From JAATFS01 sp037145635 (GTDB lineage: Bacteria > Pseudomonadota > Gammaproteobacteria > Xanthomonadales > Xanthomonadaceae): a stretch of 64,000 nt of DNA. The translations under genes and the position numbers were made by a program. A model generated the notes under the pieces. It did no database searches. It had not been told where the DNA came from and saw nothing but the letters and a program-made list of their open reading frames with translations. This document shows positions 46,408 to 56,064 of this stretch, piece by piece. The stretch spans positions 414,720 to 478,719 of the forward strand of contig JBBCXB010000005.1 in the NCBI GenBank assembly GCA_037145635.1. Reading direction: 5' to 3'. Within the stretch, counting starts at the first letter, position 1, and the number at the start of each line of letters is the position of its first letter.

Positions 46408-47000
46408 GGCGAGGCGAGGCGCCGGGCGATGTCGGCGACGCGGCGGCCCAGCGCACGTGCCAGCACGGTCTCCTCGTCGGTGGGCTGCGGATCGTCCATC
46501 GCGCCGGCGACATGGCTGGCGCCGTAGGGCGTGCCGCCGCTGCGGGTGTGGCTCAGCGCCGGCTCGGTGAAGGGCAGGCCGACGATGACGCAGCCGTGGT
46601 GCAGCAGCGGCAGATGCATCGACAGCAGGGTCGATTCCTGGCCGCCGTGCATCGACGCGGTGGAGGTGAACACCGCCGCCGGCTTGCCGGCCAGCGTGCC
46701 GCTGGCCCACTCGGCACCGAGCCCGTCGATGAAGTGCTTCACCGGCGCGGCCATGTTGCCGAAGCGGGTGGGGCTGCCCAGCAGCAGCCCGGCGCACTCG
46801 GCCAGGTCCGACGGCTGCGCGTACGGCGCCCCGTCGTCCGGCACCGCCGGCGCCAGCGCCTGGGTCACCGCGGCCACCGCGGGCAGGGTGCGCAGGCGCG
46901 CGCTCATGCCCGCGACCTCGCCGACGCCGCGCGCGATCTGGCGCGCCAGGCGCGCCACCGAGCCGCCGCGGCTGTAGTACAGCACCAGAATCTCCGCCAT
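46404..47000 (-). CDS. wrbA: NAD(P)H:quinone oxidoreductase, WrbA type, 198 aa
   Basis: Flavodoxin-like quinone reductase that keeps quinones reduced by two-electron transfer. The FMN phosphate loop Y-Y-S-R-G-G-S-V-A-R is at residues 8-17, S-P-T-R-F-G-N-M near 75-82, and the T-S-T-A-S-M-H-G-G motif near 112-120, typical of WrbA. The start at 47000 is the first that fits the flavodoxin N-terminus (A-E-I-L-V-L-Y-Y). It is coupled to the DUF2069 gene. Confidence 0.92.
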   Translation of the reverse strand: MAEILVLYYSRGGSVARLARQIARGVGEVAGMSARLRTLPAVAAVTQALAPAVPDDGAPYAQPSDLAECAGLLLGSPTRFGNMAAPVKHFIDGLGAEWASGTLAGKPAAVFTSTASMHGGQESTLLSMHLPLLHHGCVIVGLPFTEPALSHTRSGGTPYGASHVAGAMDDPQPTDEETVLARALGRRVADIARRLASP

Positions 47001-47127
47001 CGCGTCTCGCGTTCCGTCATCGGGGGGCGTGCAGTATCGGTCAAGCCGGCGCGGGCGGCCATCGCCCGCGCCGGGTGCTGGGGGGCTTCGCAGCCCCTGC
47101 ACACGGGGCTTCGGGTACCCTTGCGCG

Positions 47128-48405
47128 ATGGCGCACACCTACTCCATGACCCTGCTGAAGGAACGGCTGCACGACCGCGCGCGCGCGGTCAGCTTCGGGC
47201 GCTTCCTGTGGGAGCGCTTCCTCGACGACCGCCTGTTCCAGGCCTCGGCCTCGCTGGCCTACACCACGGTGTTCGCGCTGGTGCCGCTGGCGATCGTGGT
47301 GTTCGGCGTGCTGTCGGCGTTCCCGGCGTTCGAGGAGTGGAAGGGCGCGCTGACCGACTTCATCTTCAACAACTTCGTACCCGGCGCCGCGCGCTCGGTG
47401 CAGAACTACCTGAACCGGTCGCTGGAGGACCTGGGCAAGTTCACCGTGGCCGGCATGGTCGCGCTGGTGGCCTCGCTGCTGATCACCCTGCACAGCATCG
47501 AGCAGACCTTCAACAACATCTGGCGGGTGGCCTCGGCGCGGCCCAAGTTCGCCCGCTTCCTGATCTACTGGACCGTGCTCACCCTGGGCACGATGCTGGC
47601 CGCCGCGTCGATGGCGATGGCGGCCTACGTGTTCGCGCTGCCGCTGTTCGCCAGCTCCGAGGGCCAGTGGCTGGCCGGCATGGCCTGGCGGCTGGCGCCG
47701 ATGGGCGTGGAGTTCCTGTGCATCGTGCTGATCTACTGCGTGGTGCCGCAGCACACCGTGCGCCTGCGCCACGCGCTGCCGGGCGCGCTGCTGGCGGTGA
47801 CGCTGCTGGAAGTGGTCAAGTGGGGGCTGGGCATCTACCTGGGCAACTTCCAGACCTACCAGCGCATCTACGGCGCGCTGTCGGCACTGCCGATCCTGCT
47901 GCTGTGGATCTACCTGAGCTGGGTCGCGGTGCTGCTGGGCGCCTCGCTGTCGTCCTCGATCGCCGCGTTCCGCTACCAGCCGGCCTCCATGCGCCTGCCG
48001 CAGGGCTACGAGATCTACGGCCTGCTGCGCCTGCTCGGCCGCTTCCGCCAGGCCCGCGCCGAGGGCAAGGGCCTGGACGAGGACCGCATCCTCGCGCTCG
48101 AGCCCATGCTCACCGACAACCTGGTGCAGCAGCTGCTGTGCGAGCTGGCGCGCATCCGCCTGGTGCGCCGCGACGAGCGCGGCGAGTGGCTGCTGGCGCG
48201 CGACCTGGACGGGGTGCCGCTGTCCGAGCTCTACGAGAGCTGCCAGCTGCGCGTGCCGATCGCCGAGAAGCATCTTCCCTGCCGCGACGACGCCCTCGGC
48301 AAGGCCGTCAGCGAGGCCCTCAACGAGTTGCGCCTGCCGATGCGCGGCGTGCTCAAGCGCCCGGTCGGCGACATCTACCGCCACCTTCCCGGAGAATCCG
48401 CATGA
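47128..48405 (+). CDS. YihY/BrkB-family inner-membrane protein, 425 aa
   Basis: Six-helix membrane protein of the YihY/BrkB family, formerly misnamed ribonuclease BN. Six hydrophobic segments lie between residues about 35 and 275, starting A-S-L-A-Y-T-T-V-F-A-L-V-P-L. The C-terminal 150 residues are soluble and look like a winged-helix extension (E-G-K-G-L-D-E-D-R-I and so on), as in the longer family members. The ATG at 47128 is used; one six codons later is also possible. Its stop overlaps the next start (ATGA). Confidence 0.88.
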   Translation: MAHTYSMTLLKERLHDRARAVSFGRFLWERFLDDRLFQASASLAYTTVFALVPLAIVVFGVLSAFPAFEEWKGALTDFIFNNFVPGAARSVQNYLNRSLEDLGKFTVAGMVALVASLLITLHSIEQTFNNIWRVASARPKFARFLIYWTVLTLGTMLAAASMAMAAYVFALPLFASSEGQWLAGMAWRLAPMGVEFLCIVLIYCVVPQHTVRLRHALPGALLAVTLLEVVKWGLGIYLGNFQTYQRIYGALSALPILLLWIYLSWVAVLLGASLSSSIAAFRYQPASMRLPQGYEIYGLLRLLGRFRQARAEGKGLDEDRILALEPMLTDNLVQQLLCELARIRLVRRDERGEWLLARDLDGVPLSELYESCQLRVPIAEKHLPCRDDALGKAVSEALNELRLPMRGVLKRPVGDIYRHLPGESA

Positions 48406-48980
48406 CCCGTCGTGCCCTGACCTGCCTGCTGCCCCTGGTGCTGCTGTTCGCCGGCTGCAACCGCGCGCCCGACCCGGCCGCTTCGGCGCCCCCGGCGGCG
48501 GAGACGCCCGCCGCCACGCCGCCGGCCCCGGCCGCCGACGGCGCCGGCGTGGTGCAGCAGACCGCCGAGATCCCGACGCTGGTGCTGCCAGCGGTGGACG
48601 GCGCCCGCTACGACCTGGCCGCGCACCGCGGCAAGTGGGTGGTGGTGAACTTCTGGGCCACCTGGTGCGCGCCGTGCCTGAAGGAGATGCCGGAACTGTC
48701 GGCGCTGCACACCATGCGCGAGAACATCGAGGTGGTGGGCCTGGCCTACGAGGACATCGAGCCGGCCGACATGCAGGCCTTCCTCAAGGACCACCCGGTG
48801 TCCTATCCGATCGTCATCGTCGACACCTACCAGCCGCCCAAGGACTTCGCCACCCCGCGGGGCCTGCCGATGACCTACCTGATCGGCCCGGACGGCAAGG
48901 TCGCCAAGCAGTTCCTCGGTCCGGTTACCGCGCACGACATCGAGGCGGTGGTCACGGCGGCGGGCGGCCGGGTCGGCTGA
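48402..48980 (+). CDS. TlpA/ResA-like thioredoxin-fold lipoprotein, 192 aa
   Basis: Lipid-anchored periplasmic thiol-disulfide reductase. Lipobox L-F-A-G-C at Cys19; a Pro/Ala-rich linker to about residue 50; then a thioredoxin fold with W-A-T-W-C-A-P-C at 85-92 (Cys89/Cys92) and the cis-Pro segment G-L-P-M-T-Y near 157-162. Likely roles are cytochrome-c maturation or reduction of periplasmic proteins. It is coupled to YihY upstream (ATGA) and to acylphosphatase downstream (shared base at 48980). Confidence 0.88.
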   Translation: MTRRALTCLLPLVLLFAGCNRAPDPAASAPPAAETPAATPPAPAADGAGVVQQTAEIPTLVLPAVDGARYDLAAHRGKWVVVNFWATWCAPCLKEMPELSALHTMRENIEVVGLAYEDIEPADMQAFLKDHPVSYPIVIVDTYQPPKDFATPRGLPMTYLIGPDGKVAKQFLGPVTAHDIEAVVTAAGGRVG

Positions 48981-49246
48981 TGCCGGGCGTCCGCTTCCGC
49001 GTGCAGGGCGGGGTCCAGGGCGTGGGCTTCCGCGCCGCGACCCGCGCGCGGGCGCTGGCGCTGGGCGTGCACGGGGCGGCGATCAACCTGGGCGACGGCG
49101 CGGTCGAGGTGCGCGCCTCCGGCAGCACCGCGGCGCTGGAGGCGCTGGAAGCCTGGCTGCGCCAGGGGCCGCCCACGGCACGTGTCTTGCAAGTGGACCG
49201 GGAGGCGTGGCACGGCGACGTTCCGCCCGGGTTCGTGACCGGGTAG
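48980..49246 (+). CDS. acyP: Acylphosphatase, 88 aa
   Basis: Small enzyme hydrolysing acyl phosphates. The phosphate-binding loop G-G-V-Q-G-V-G-F-R at residues 10-18 (Arg18) and Asn36 in A-I-N-L-G-D-G are the two catalytic residues, both present. Normal length. Its start shares one base with the preceding stop (TGATG). Confidence 0.92.
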   Translation: MPGVRFRVQGGVQGVGFRAATRARALALGVHGAAINLGDGAVEVRASGSTAALEALEAWLRQGPPTARVLQVDREAWHGDVPPGFVTG

Positions 49247-49336
49247 TGCCCGCGTGGGGCCGGCCTGCCGGCTGGCCGTCCGCGCCGACAACCCGACGTC
49301 CCGCCCCGGCGGGTGTCCCGCGACAGGAAACCCCTC

Positions 49337-50521
49337 ATGCTGCGTTCGATCCCCGCCCGCGTTCCCCGTCCCGCCACCGCCATGTCGCGCGCGGCGTCAC
49401 CGGTTCGATGGCTGTACGCGATCCTGGTCGTCGCCAGCGGCTGGGCCCTGTTCGTCCGCCCGGCGCCGACCCTGGCGGCGGCGTGGCCCTGGGGCGTCGG
49501 CGCGGGATTGGCATGGCTGCTGGGAGGCGGGCTGCTGGCGTTGGCGGCCGAGGCCTGGCGACGGACGCGGCAGGACCCGGCGAGCGGCGATGCCGGCCTC
49601 GCGTCCGCGGCGCGACTCCCCGCGTCCTGGGCCGCGACCGGCTCCCGGGACGGCGCCGAGGAGGGCGACCCGGCCGCGCAGCGGCGCGGACTGGCCTGGC
49701 AGCGGTTCGGTGCGGGCATGCTGTCGGTGGACGCGTTCGACCCGGCCGACGCGCAGCGGGCCCCGTGGACCGCGCTGGACGCGCAGGGCTGCATCGACCG
49801 GCTCGCCGCGCTGCGTCCCGGCTGGCAGGTCGCCGCCGGCCAGCGCGCGCGCCAGCAGGAACGCCGCTACTGCCTGGATGGGGTGCTGGCCCTGCTCGAC
49901 CACGGCGTCCTGCGCCCGCTGCACGACGGCCGCCTGCCCGACAGCGCCGCGCTGCGCACCGAGCGCCTGCTGCTGGGGGCCGACCAGGGCCCGGCGATCC
50001 TGGCCGAGGTGCCGGCGCTGTTCGCACGCCGCCTCGCCCTGGCGATCGAGACGCTGCCGGAGGAAGCGCGCGACGCGGCGTCGGTGCAGTGGCACCTGCT
50101 GCGGGCGCTGCAGCCCCTGGCGGCCGAGGCCCGCGCGCTCGACGAGCGTGCCCAGGTCGCCCAGGTGCTGGCCTGGAACGCCGACGCGGACCTGGACCAG
50201 GTGGAGGTGGCCTACGCGCTGGCCGCCGACTACCGCATGCGCATGCAGGCCTGGCTGCGGCAGGCCGCGGCGATCCCGCTGCCGGAGACCGGCGAGCGGC
50301 TGGACCAGTACCTGCTCGCCGCCTGCCCGTTGCTGGACGCCCAGGGCGAGGACGACCTCGGCTACGGCGAAGCGCTGCGCCCGCTGCACGTGGGCTTCGT
50401 GCAGCTGCTCGCGGTCCGGCTGGGGCAGCTGGTGACGATGGCCGAGCAGGCCGAGGCCGACGCCGGGCTGCGGCCGCTGTGCACGCCGCCGCTTCCGGTG
50501 CCTCACGCCTCCGGCGCGTAG
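49337..50521 (+). CDS. Membrane-anchored protein of unknown function, 394 aa
   Basis: Not recognised. Start at 49337 with AGGAAA upstream; in-frame alternatives are GTG 49313 and ATG 49382. The first 70 residues hold two hydrophobic helices (about 22-40 and 48-67). The remainder is soluble and helical, with D-G-R-L-P-D and D-L-D-Q-V-E-V-A-Y-A-L-A motifs, rich in Leu, Ala and Glu. Its 3' end overlaps the tail of the opposite-strand polyphosphate kinase gene by 19 bases. Confidence 0.6.
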   Translation: MLRSIPARVPRPATAMSRAASPVRWLYAILVVASGWALFVRPAPTLAAAWPWGVGAGLAWLLGGGLLALAAEAWRRTRQDPASGDAGLASAARLPASWAATGSRDGAEEGDPAAQRRGLAWQRFGAGMLSVDAFDPADAQRAPWTALDAQGCIDRLAALRPGWQVAAGQRARQQERRYCLDGVLALLDHGVLRPLHDGRLPDSAALRTERLLLGADQGPAILAEVPALFARRLALAIETLPEEARDAASVQWHLLRALQPLAAEARALDERAQVAQVLAWNADADLDQVEVAYALAADYRMRMQAWLRQAAAIPLPETGERLDQYLLAACPLLDAQGEDDLGYGEALRPLHVGFVQLLAVRLGQLVTMAEQAEADAGLRPLCTPPLPVPHASGA

Positions 50522-51285
50522 TCCGGCAGCGGCGCGAGCACGCCGAACTTCTCCTTGTGCAGCTTGCCGCGCAGCGTCGGCAGCGTCGGCAGGTCGTCGG
50601 CGACCGCGGTGTCGGGCAGGCGGTCCAGCAGGTCGCGGATCAAGGTGAGCCGGCCGCGCTTCTGGTCGTTGAAATCCACCAGCGTCCACGGTGCCTGCTC
50701 GCGGTGGGTGGCTTCCAGCATGCGTTCGCGCGCGCGCGTGTAGTCGGCGTACTTCTCGCGTGACTGCAGGTCCACCGGCGACAGCTTCCAGCCCTTCAGC
50801 GGGTCGGCGTGGCGTTCGGCGAAGCGCTCCTCCTGTTCGCGCTGGTCCACGCTCAGCCAGTACTTGAACAGCAGGATGCCGTCCTCCACCAGCAGCTGCT
50901 CGAAGCGCGGCACCTGGCGCAGGAACGCCTCGTACTGCGCCTCCGTGCAGTAGCCCATGACGTGTTCGACCCCGGCGCGGTTGTACCAGCTGCGGTCCAT
51001 CAGCACGAGCTCGCCAGCGGCGGGCAGGTGGGTCACGTAGCGCTGGAAGTACCACTGCGTGCTCTCGCGGTCGCTCGGCTTGGGCAGCGCCACCACCCGG
51101 CACTGGCGCGGGTTGAGGTGCTCGGCGATCGCCTGGATCGCCCCGCCCTTGCCGGCGGTGTCGCGGCCTTCGAACAGCACCAGCGCGCGCTGCCCGGTGT
51201 GCTGCAGCCAGCGCGCCATCGCCACCAGCTCCAGGGCCATGGGTTCGAGCAGCTGTTTGTAGGCCTTGCGCTTGAGGTGGCTCAT
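50503..51285 (-). CDS. ppk2: Polyphosphate kinase 2 family protein, 260 aa
   Basis: PPK2-type kinase that uses polyphosphate to phosphorylate nucleotides. Walker A G-R-D-T-A-G-K-G-G at residues 40-48, P-K-P-S-D-R-E-S-T-Q-W-Y-F-Q-R near 68-82, and the Walker B/lid D-R-S-W-Y-N-R at 97-103 are all intact. Size and one-domain form match class I/III enzymes; which nucleotide is used cannot be read. The start at 51285 fits the family N-terminus. It is on the same strand as moaB, 61 bp apart. Confidence 0.93.
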   Translation of the reverse strand: MSHLKRKAYKQLLEPMALELVAMARWLQHTGQRALVLFEGRDTAGKGGAIQAIAEHLNPRQCRVVALPKPSDRESTQWYFQRYVTHLPAAGELVLMDRSWYNRAGVEHVMGYCTEAQYEAFLRQVPRFEQLLVEDGILLFKYWLSVDQREQEERFAERHADPLKGWKLSPVDLQSREKYADYTRARERMLEATHREQAPWTLVDFNDQKRGRLTLIRDLLDRLPDTAVADDLPTLPTLRGKLHKEKFGVLAPLPDYAPEA

Positions 51286-51346
51286 GGACACGTCCTGATT
51301 CGGGAAGGGCGGAAGGAGGTGCGCGGGCGACGTGCCCGCGGCGGGG

Positions 51347-51865
51347 TCACTCCCGCAGCCGCGGCCGCAGCGTGGCCAGGTTGCAGGGGCGGGTGCGGTG
51401 GTCGAGCTGGGCACGGATGATCCGCTCCCAGGCGGTGCGGCAGGCCGAGGACGAGCCCGGCAGGCAGAACACGAAGCTGTGGTTGGCCAGTCCCGCGAAC
51501 GCGCGCGACTGCAGCGCCGAGGTGCCGATCTCCTCCACGCTGATCGCGCGGAACAGTTCGCCGAAACCGGGCATGGTCTTGTCCAGCAGCGGCAGCAGCG
51601 CCTCGGGCGTGGCATCGCGTCCGGTGAAGCCGGTGCCGCCGGTGACCAGGATGCCGTCCACCTCGGGATCGGCGATCCAGGCCGAGACGATGGCGCGCAG
51701 GCGGTAGCGGTCGTCCGGCGCGAGTGCGCGCTGGTGCAGGTGGTGGCCCTCGGCGCGCAGCGCGGCTTCCAGGTAGTCGCCGGAGCGATCGTCGGCCCGC
51801 GTGCGGCTGTCGGAGACGGTCAGGACGCAGAGGCGCAGCGGGACGAAATCGACGGATCCGTTCAT
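51347..51865 (-). CDS. moaB: Molybdenum cofactor biosynthesis protein MoaB, 172 aa
   Basis: Molybdopterin adenylyltransferase family (MoaB/Mog). L-T-V-S-D-S-R-T near residues 15-22, the nucleotide/MPT motif V-T-G-G-T-G-F-T-G-R-D-A-T-P-E-A near 74-89, and L-P-G-S-S-S-A near 134-140 are visible. No other moa gene lies nearby, so its place in the pathway rests on the fold and motifs. It ends 61 bp before the ppk2 start and is leftward. Confidence 0.92.
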   Translation of the reverse strand: MNGSVDFVPLRLCVLTVSDSRTRADDRSGDYLEAALRAEGHHLHQRALAPDDRYRLRAIVSAWIADPEVDGILVTGGTGFTGRDATPEALLPLLDKTMPGFGELFRAISVEEIGTSALQSRAFAGLANHSFVFCLPGSSSACRTAWERIIRAQLDHRTRPCNLATLRPRLRE

Positions 51866-51932
51866 GCCGGCAGCCTAGCGGCTGCTCCGGCGGCGGCACA
51901 ATCGCGGCCGCGTGAGGACCGTGACGGCCGGT

Positions 51933-53635
51933 TCAGGCGCCGCGCCAGCCGTGCCGGCGCGCCAGCGCGCGCAGCAGCTGCGCCAGGTCGTCGGCGAAGC
52001 CGTCCATGTCGAACAGGCCGGTGCGCTCGCGTGCCTCGGCGAGCCGGGCCCGCAGCGCCGGCAGCGCCGCCGGGTCGCGCGCCAGCGCCACGGCGGTGGC
52101 GACGAAGGAGGCGTCGTCGGCCACGTTCATCGCGTCCAGGCCGAGGTGGTGGTTGAGGCTGCCCGCCACGCGCGCGGCGAAGGTCCGGCCCGGCGTGGTC
52201 AGCACCGGGCAGCCGGCCCACAGCGCATCCGAGGCGGTGGTATGCGCGTTGTACGGGTGCGTGTCGAGGAACAGGTCGGCATGCCGGTAGCGCGCCAGGT
52301 ACTCGGCATGCGGCAGCTTGGGCATGAACACCAGCCGCTGCGGGTCCACGCCCTGCGCCGCGGCCGCCGCGCGCAGGCGCGCGTCCGCCTGGCCGGGCCC
52401 GCACAGCAGCCACAGCACGCTGCCCGGCACCGCCTGCAGCACCGCCAGCATCCGCGCCAGGCTGCGCGGGTTGAGCTTGTAGCTGTTGTTGAAGCAGCAG
52501 AACACCGTGCCGTGCGCGGGCAGCCCGCAGTCCTGCCGCGGCGGCGGCCGCCCCACCGCGCGCCCGGTGTCGGATGGCTGGAATGCGCGCGGCAGCCGCA
52601 GCACCTGCTCGCTGTAGTGCGGCGCCAGGGCCGGCGGCAGCGCGAACGCGTCGCCCAGCACGTAGTCCAGCCAGGGCGCGCCGGAGGTGCCGGGGTAGGC
52701 CAGCCAGTTGACCTGCACCGGTGCCGGCCGCATCGCCAGCACTTCCGGGGTGCCGCCGCCGCCCCAGCCGCGCAGGTCGAACAGCAGGTCGATGCGCTGC
52801 GCGCGGATGTGCGCGGCGATCGCCGCATGCGGGCGGCCGGCGACCTCGTGCAGCGTGGTCGCGTGCTGCAGGCGTGCGCGGATCGGGCTGCCGTCGTCGC
52901 GGCTGAGCGCGAACAGGTGCGCCGCCAGGCCCGGGTGCCGCTGCTGCAGCGCCTCGAACAGTGCCACCGTCAGCAGCCCGGTGGGATGCGCGCCGAAGCC
53001 GTTGGACAGGAATCCCACGCGCAGCGGCTCGGCATGATCGAGCGTGGCGGCCGGCAGGGCGCGGACGCCCTGCGCCAGCGCCTGCGCCCGCAGCCGCGCG
53101 CAGGCCAGTTGCTCGGCGGGCTCGGCATCCTCGCTGAGGAAGGCGAACGGCTCCACCGCCGCCCGGCCGAGGGCCACCGCGCGCCGCGTCTGCTGCGACA
53201 GCACCTCGAGCTGGCGCCAGTCGCACAGCCGGCGCCGCCCGTTGAGCAACTGCGCGGCGATGTAGGGTTCGTCCGGCAGCAGCCGGTGGGCATGTTCGTA
53301 GGCCTGCGCCGCGGCCTCCGCCTCGCCGGCGTCCTCCAGCGCATGGCCCAGCCACAACGCGATGCCCGGGTGCTGCGGCGCCGCCGCGGCGGCCCGGCGC
53401 AGCCATTGCGCGGCCTCGGCATGGCGGCCCTGGCCCCAGCGCACCCGGCCCAGCCGGGCCAGCGCCTCGGGGTGGCCGTCGCGCAGCGCCAGCGCACGCT
53501 GTACCGCGGCTTCGCCGGCGGCGAACGCGCCGGCGCCCATCTCGGCATCGGCCAGCATCAGCCAGGCCACGAAGTCCGCGGGCTGGCGCCGCACCGCCTC
53601 GCGCAGCCGCAGCAGCTCGCGCGCGGCGCCGCCGC

Positions 53636-53639
<4 letters not shown>
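51933..53639 (-). CDS. O-GlcNAc transferase-like (OGT) glycosyltransferase with N-terminal TPRs, 568 aa
   Basis: Homologue of eukaryotic O-GlcNAc transferase and of the Xanthomonas OGT whose structure is known. The GTG at 53639 overlaps the prfA stop (GTGA) and gives 568 residues, the length I recall for the Xanthomonas protein. Several TPR helices occupy about residues 1-140; the GT41 catalytic region follows, with G-W-G-G-G-G-T-P-E-V-L near 290, N-W-L-A-Y-P-G-T-S-G near 312-321, F-C-C-F-N-N-S-Y-K-L near 380 and H-T-T-A-S-D-A-L-W-A-G near 465. Substrate proteins in the bacterium are unknown. The coupling with prfA and hemA is conspicuous. Confidence 0.9.
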
Positions 53640-54698
<1,059 letters not shown>

Positions 54699-54721
<23 letters not shown>

Positions 54722-55997
54722 CGTTCCTCACGATCGGGGTGGACAGGGGCGGGTGCCGGTAGCCGGGTTTCTCCGGGAACAGGCGGTCGGCGGCGCGCGC
54801 GAGTTCGAGGTCGCCGCTGACCGCCGCCTCGCGCAGGGCCGCGGTGGGCGGGTGCAGCAGGCGGTTGGTGAGCGCATGCGCCATCAGCTCCAGCACCTCG
54901 TCGGCCGGCTTGCCGTTGGCCAGCTGCTGGCGGGCCTTGGCGAGCAGTTCGTCGCGGGTGCTGTCGCCATAGGCGCGCAGGCGCTTGAGCGGGGCCTGGC
55001 GGGTACTGGCCTGCAGCGTCTCGATGTAGCGGGCGACCTGCAGGTCGATGATGGCCTCGGCCTCGTCGGCGGCCTCGCGGCGGCCACGGCGGTTGTCCTC
55101 GACCGCGCGCTCCAGGTCGTCGACGGTATAGAGGTAGGCATCGCCCAGCTCGGCCACCGAGGCCTCGATGTCGCGGGGCACCGCCAGGTCGAACAGCAGC
55201 ATCGGCTTGCGCTTGCGCGCGCGCAGCGCCTGTTCCACCTGCCGGCGAGTGACCACCGGCTCGCGCGCGGCGGTGGCCGAGAACACCACGTCGGCTTCGG
55301 CCAGATGGCGCTCCAGTTCGTCCAGCGGCAGCGCGTAGCCGCCATGCCGGCTGGCCAGTGCCTGCGCGTGGGCGAGGGTGCGGTTGGCGATCAGCAGCCG
55401 GCGCACGCGGCCTTCGCTCAGGTGCTTGGCGGCCAGCTCGATGGTCTCGCCGGCGCCGACCAGCAGCACCGTGGACTCGTTCAGGCGCGCGAACGATTCC
55501 TGTGCCAGCCGCACCGCGGTGGAGGCCACCGAGACCGGGTTGGCGCCCACCCGGGTATCGGTGCGGGCACGCTTGGCCACCGAGAAGGTCTGCTGGAACA
55601 GCCGGTCGAGCCGGTTGCCGAGCGCGCCGTGCGCGCGGGCGACGGCCCAGGCATCCTTGACCTGGCCCAGGATCTGCGGCTCGCCCAGCACCATCGAGTC
55701 GAGCCCGGTGGCCACGCGGAACAGGTGGCGCACCGCCGCGGCGTCGTGGTGCTGGTACAGGTAGTCGCCCAGCCCCGGCGCCTGCGCGTCCAGCCAGCCG
55801 ACCAGGGCGCGCGCGTCGCCCGCGATCGCGTACAGCTCGGTGCGGTTGCAGGTGGACAGCAGTGCGGCTTCGTTCACGTCCGGCAGCGCGCGCAGCGATT
55901 CCAGCGCGCGCGGCAAGGCCTCGCCGGCGAAGGCTGCGCGTTCACGCAGGTCCACCGGCGCGGTCTGGTGATTCAGTCCGAGCACCCACAACGTCAT
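54699..55997 (-). CDS. hemA: Glutamyl-tRNA reductase, 432 aa
   Basis: First step of C5-pathway tetrapyrrole synthesis: reduces glutamyl-tRNA to glutamate-1-semialdehyde. The start at 55997 gives M-T-L-W-V-L-G-L-N-H-Q-T-A-P-V, matching E. coli HemA; an ATG 11 codons upstream (56030) is in frame and cannot be excluded. Catalytic Cys50 is in L-S-T-C-N-R-T-E; the NADPH loop G-A-G-E-T near residues 180-184 is present. The 3' end overlaps prfA by 23 bases, giving the common hemA-prfA order. It is divergent from the TPR gene. Confidence 0.95.
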
Positions 55998-56064
55998 CTG
56001 TTCAGTTGCTTGCGATAAGCTGCTGGCCATTCAGGGCCCCCATTTTACGGCCCGGTTGCCCCCG

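Noticed and set aside
46260..48980. Very long plus-strand frame (906 codons) across wrbA, yihY and the TlpA gene
   Set aside because: Only the last 192 codons form a real gene (start 48402); the rest is a shadow of the wrbA and yihY genes.
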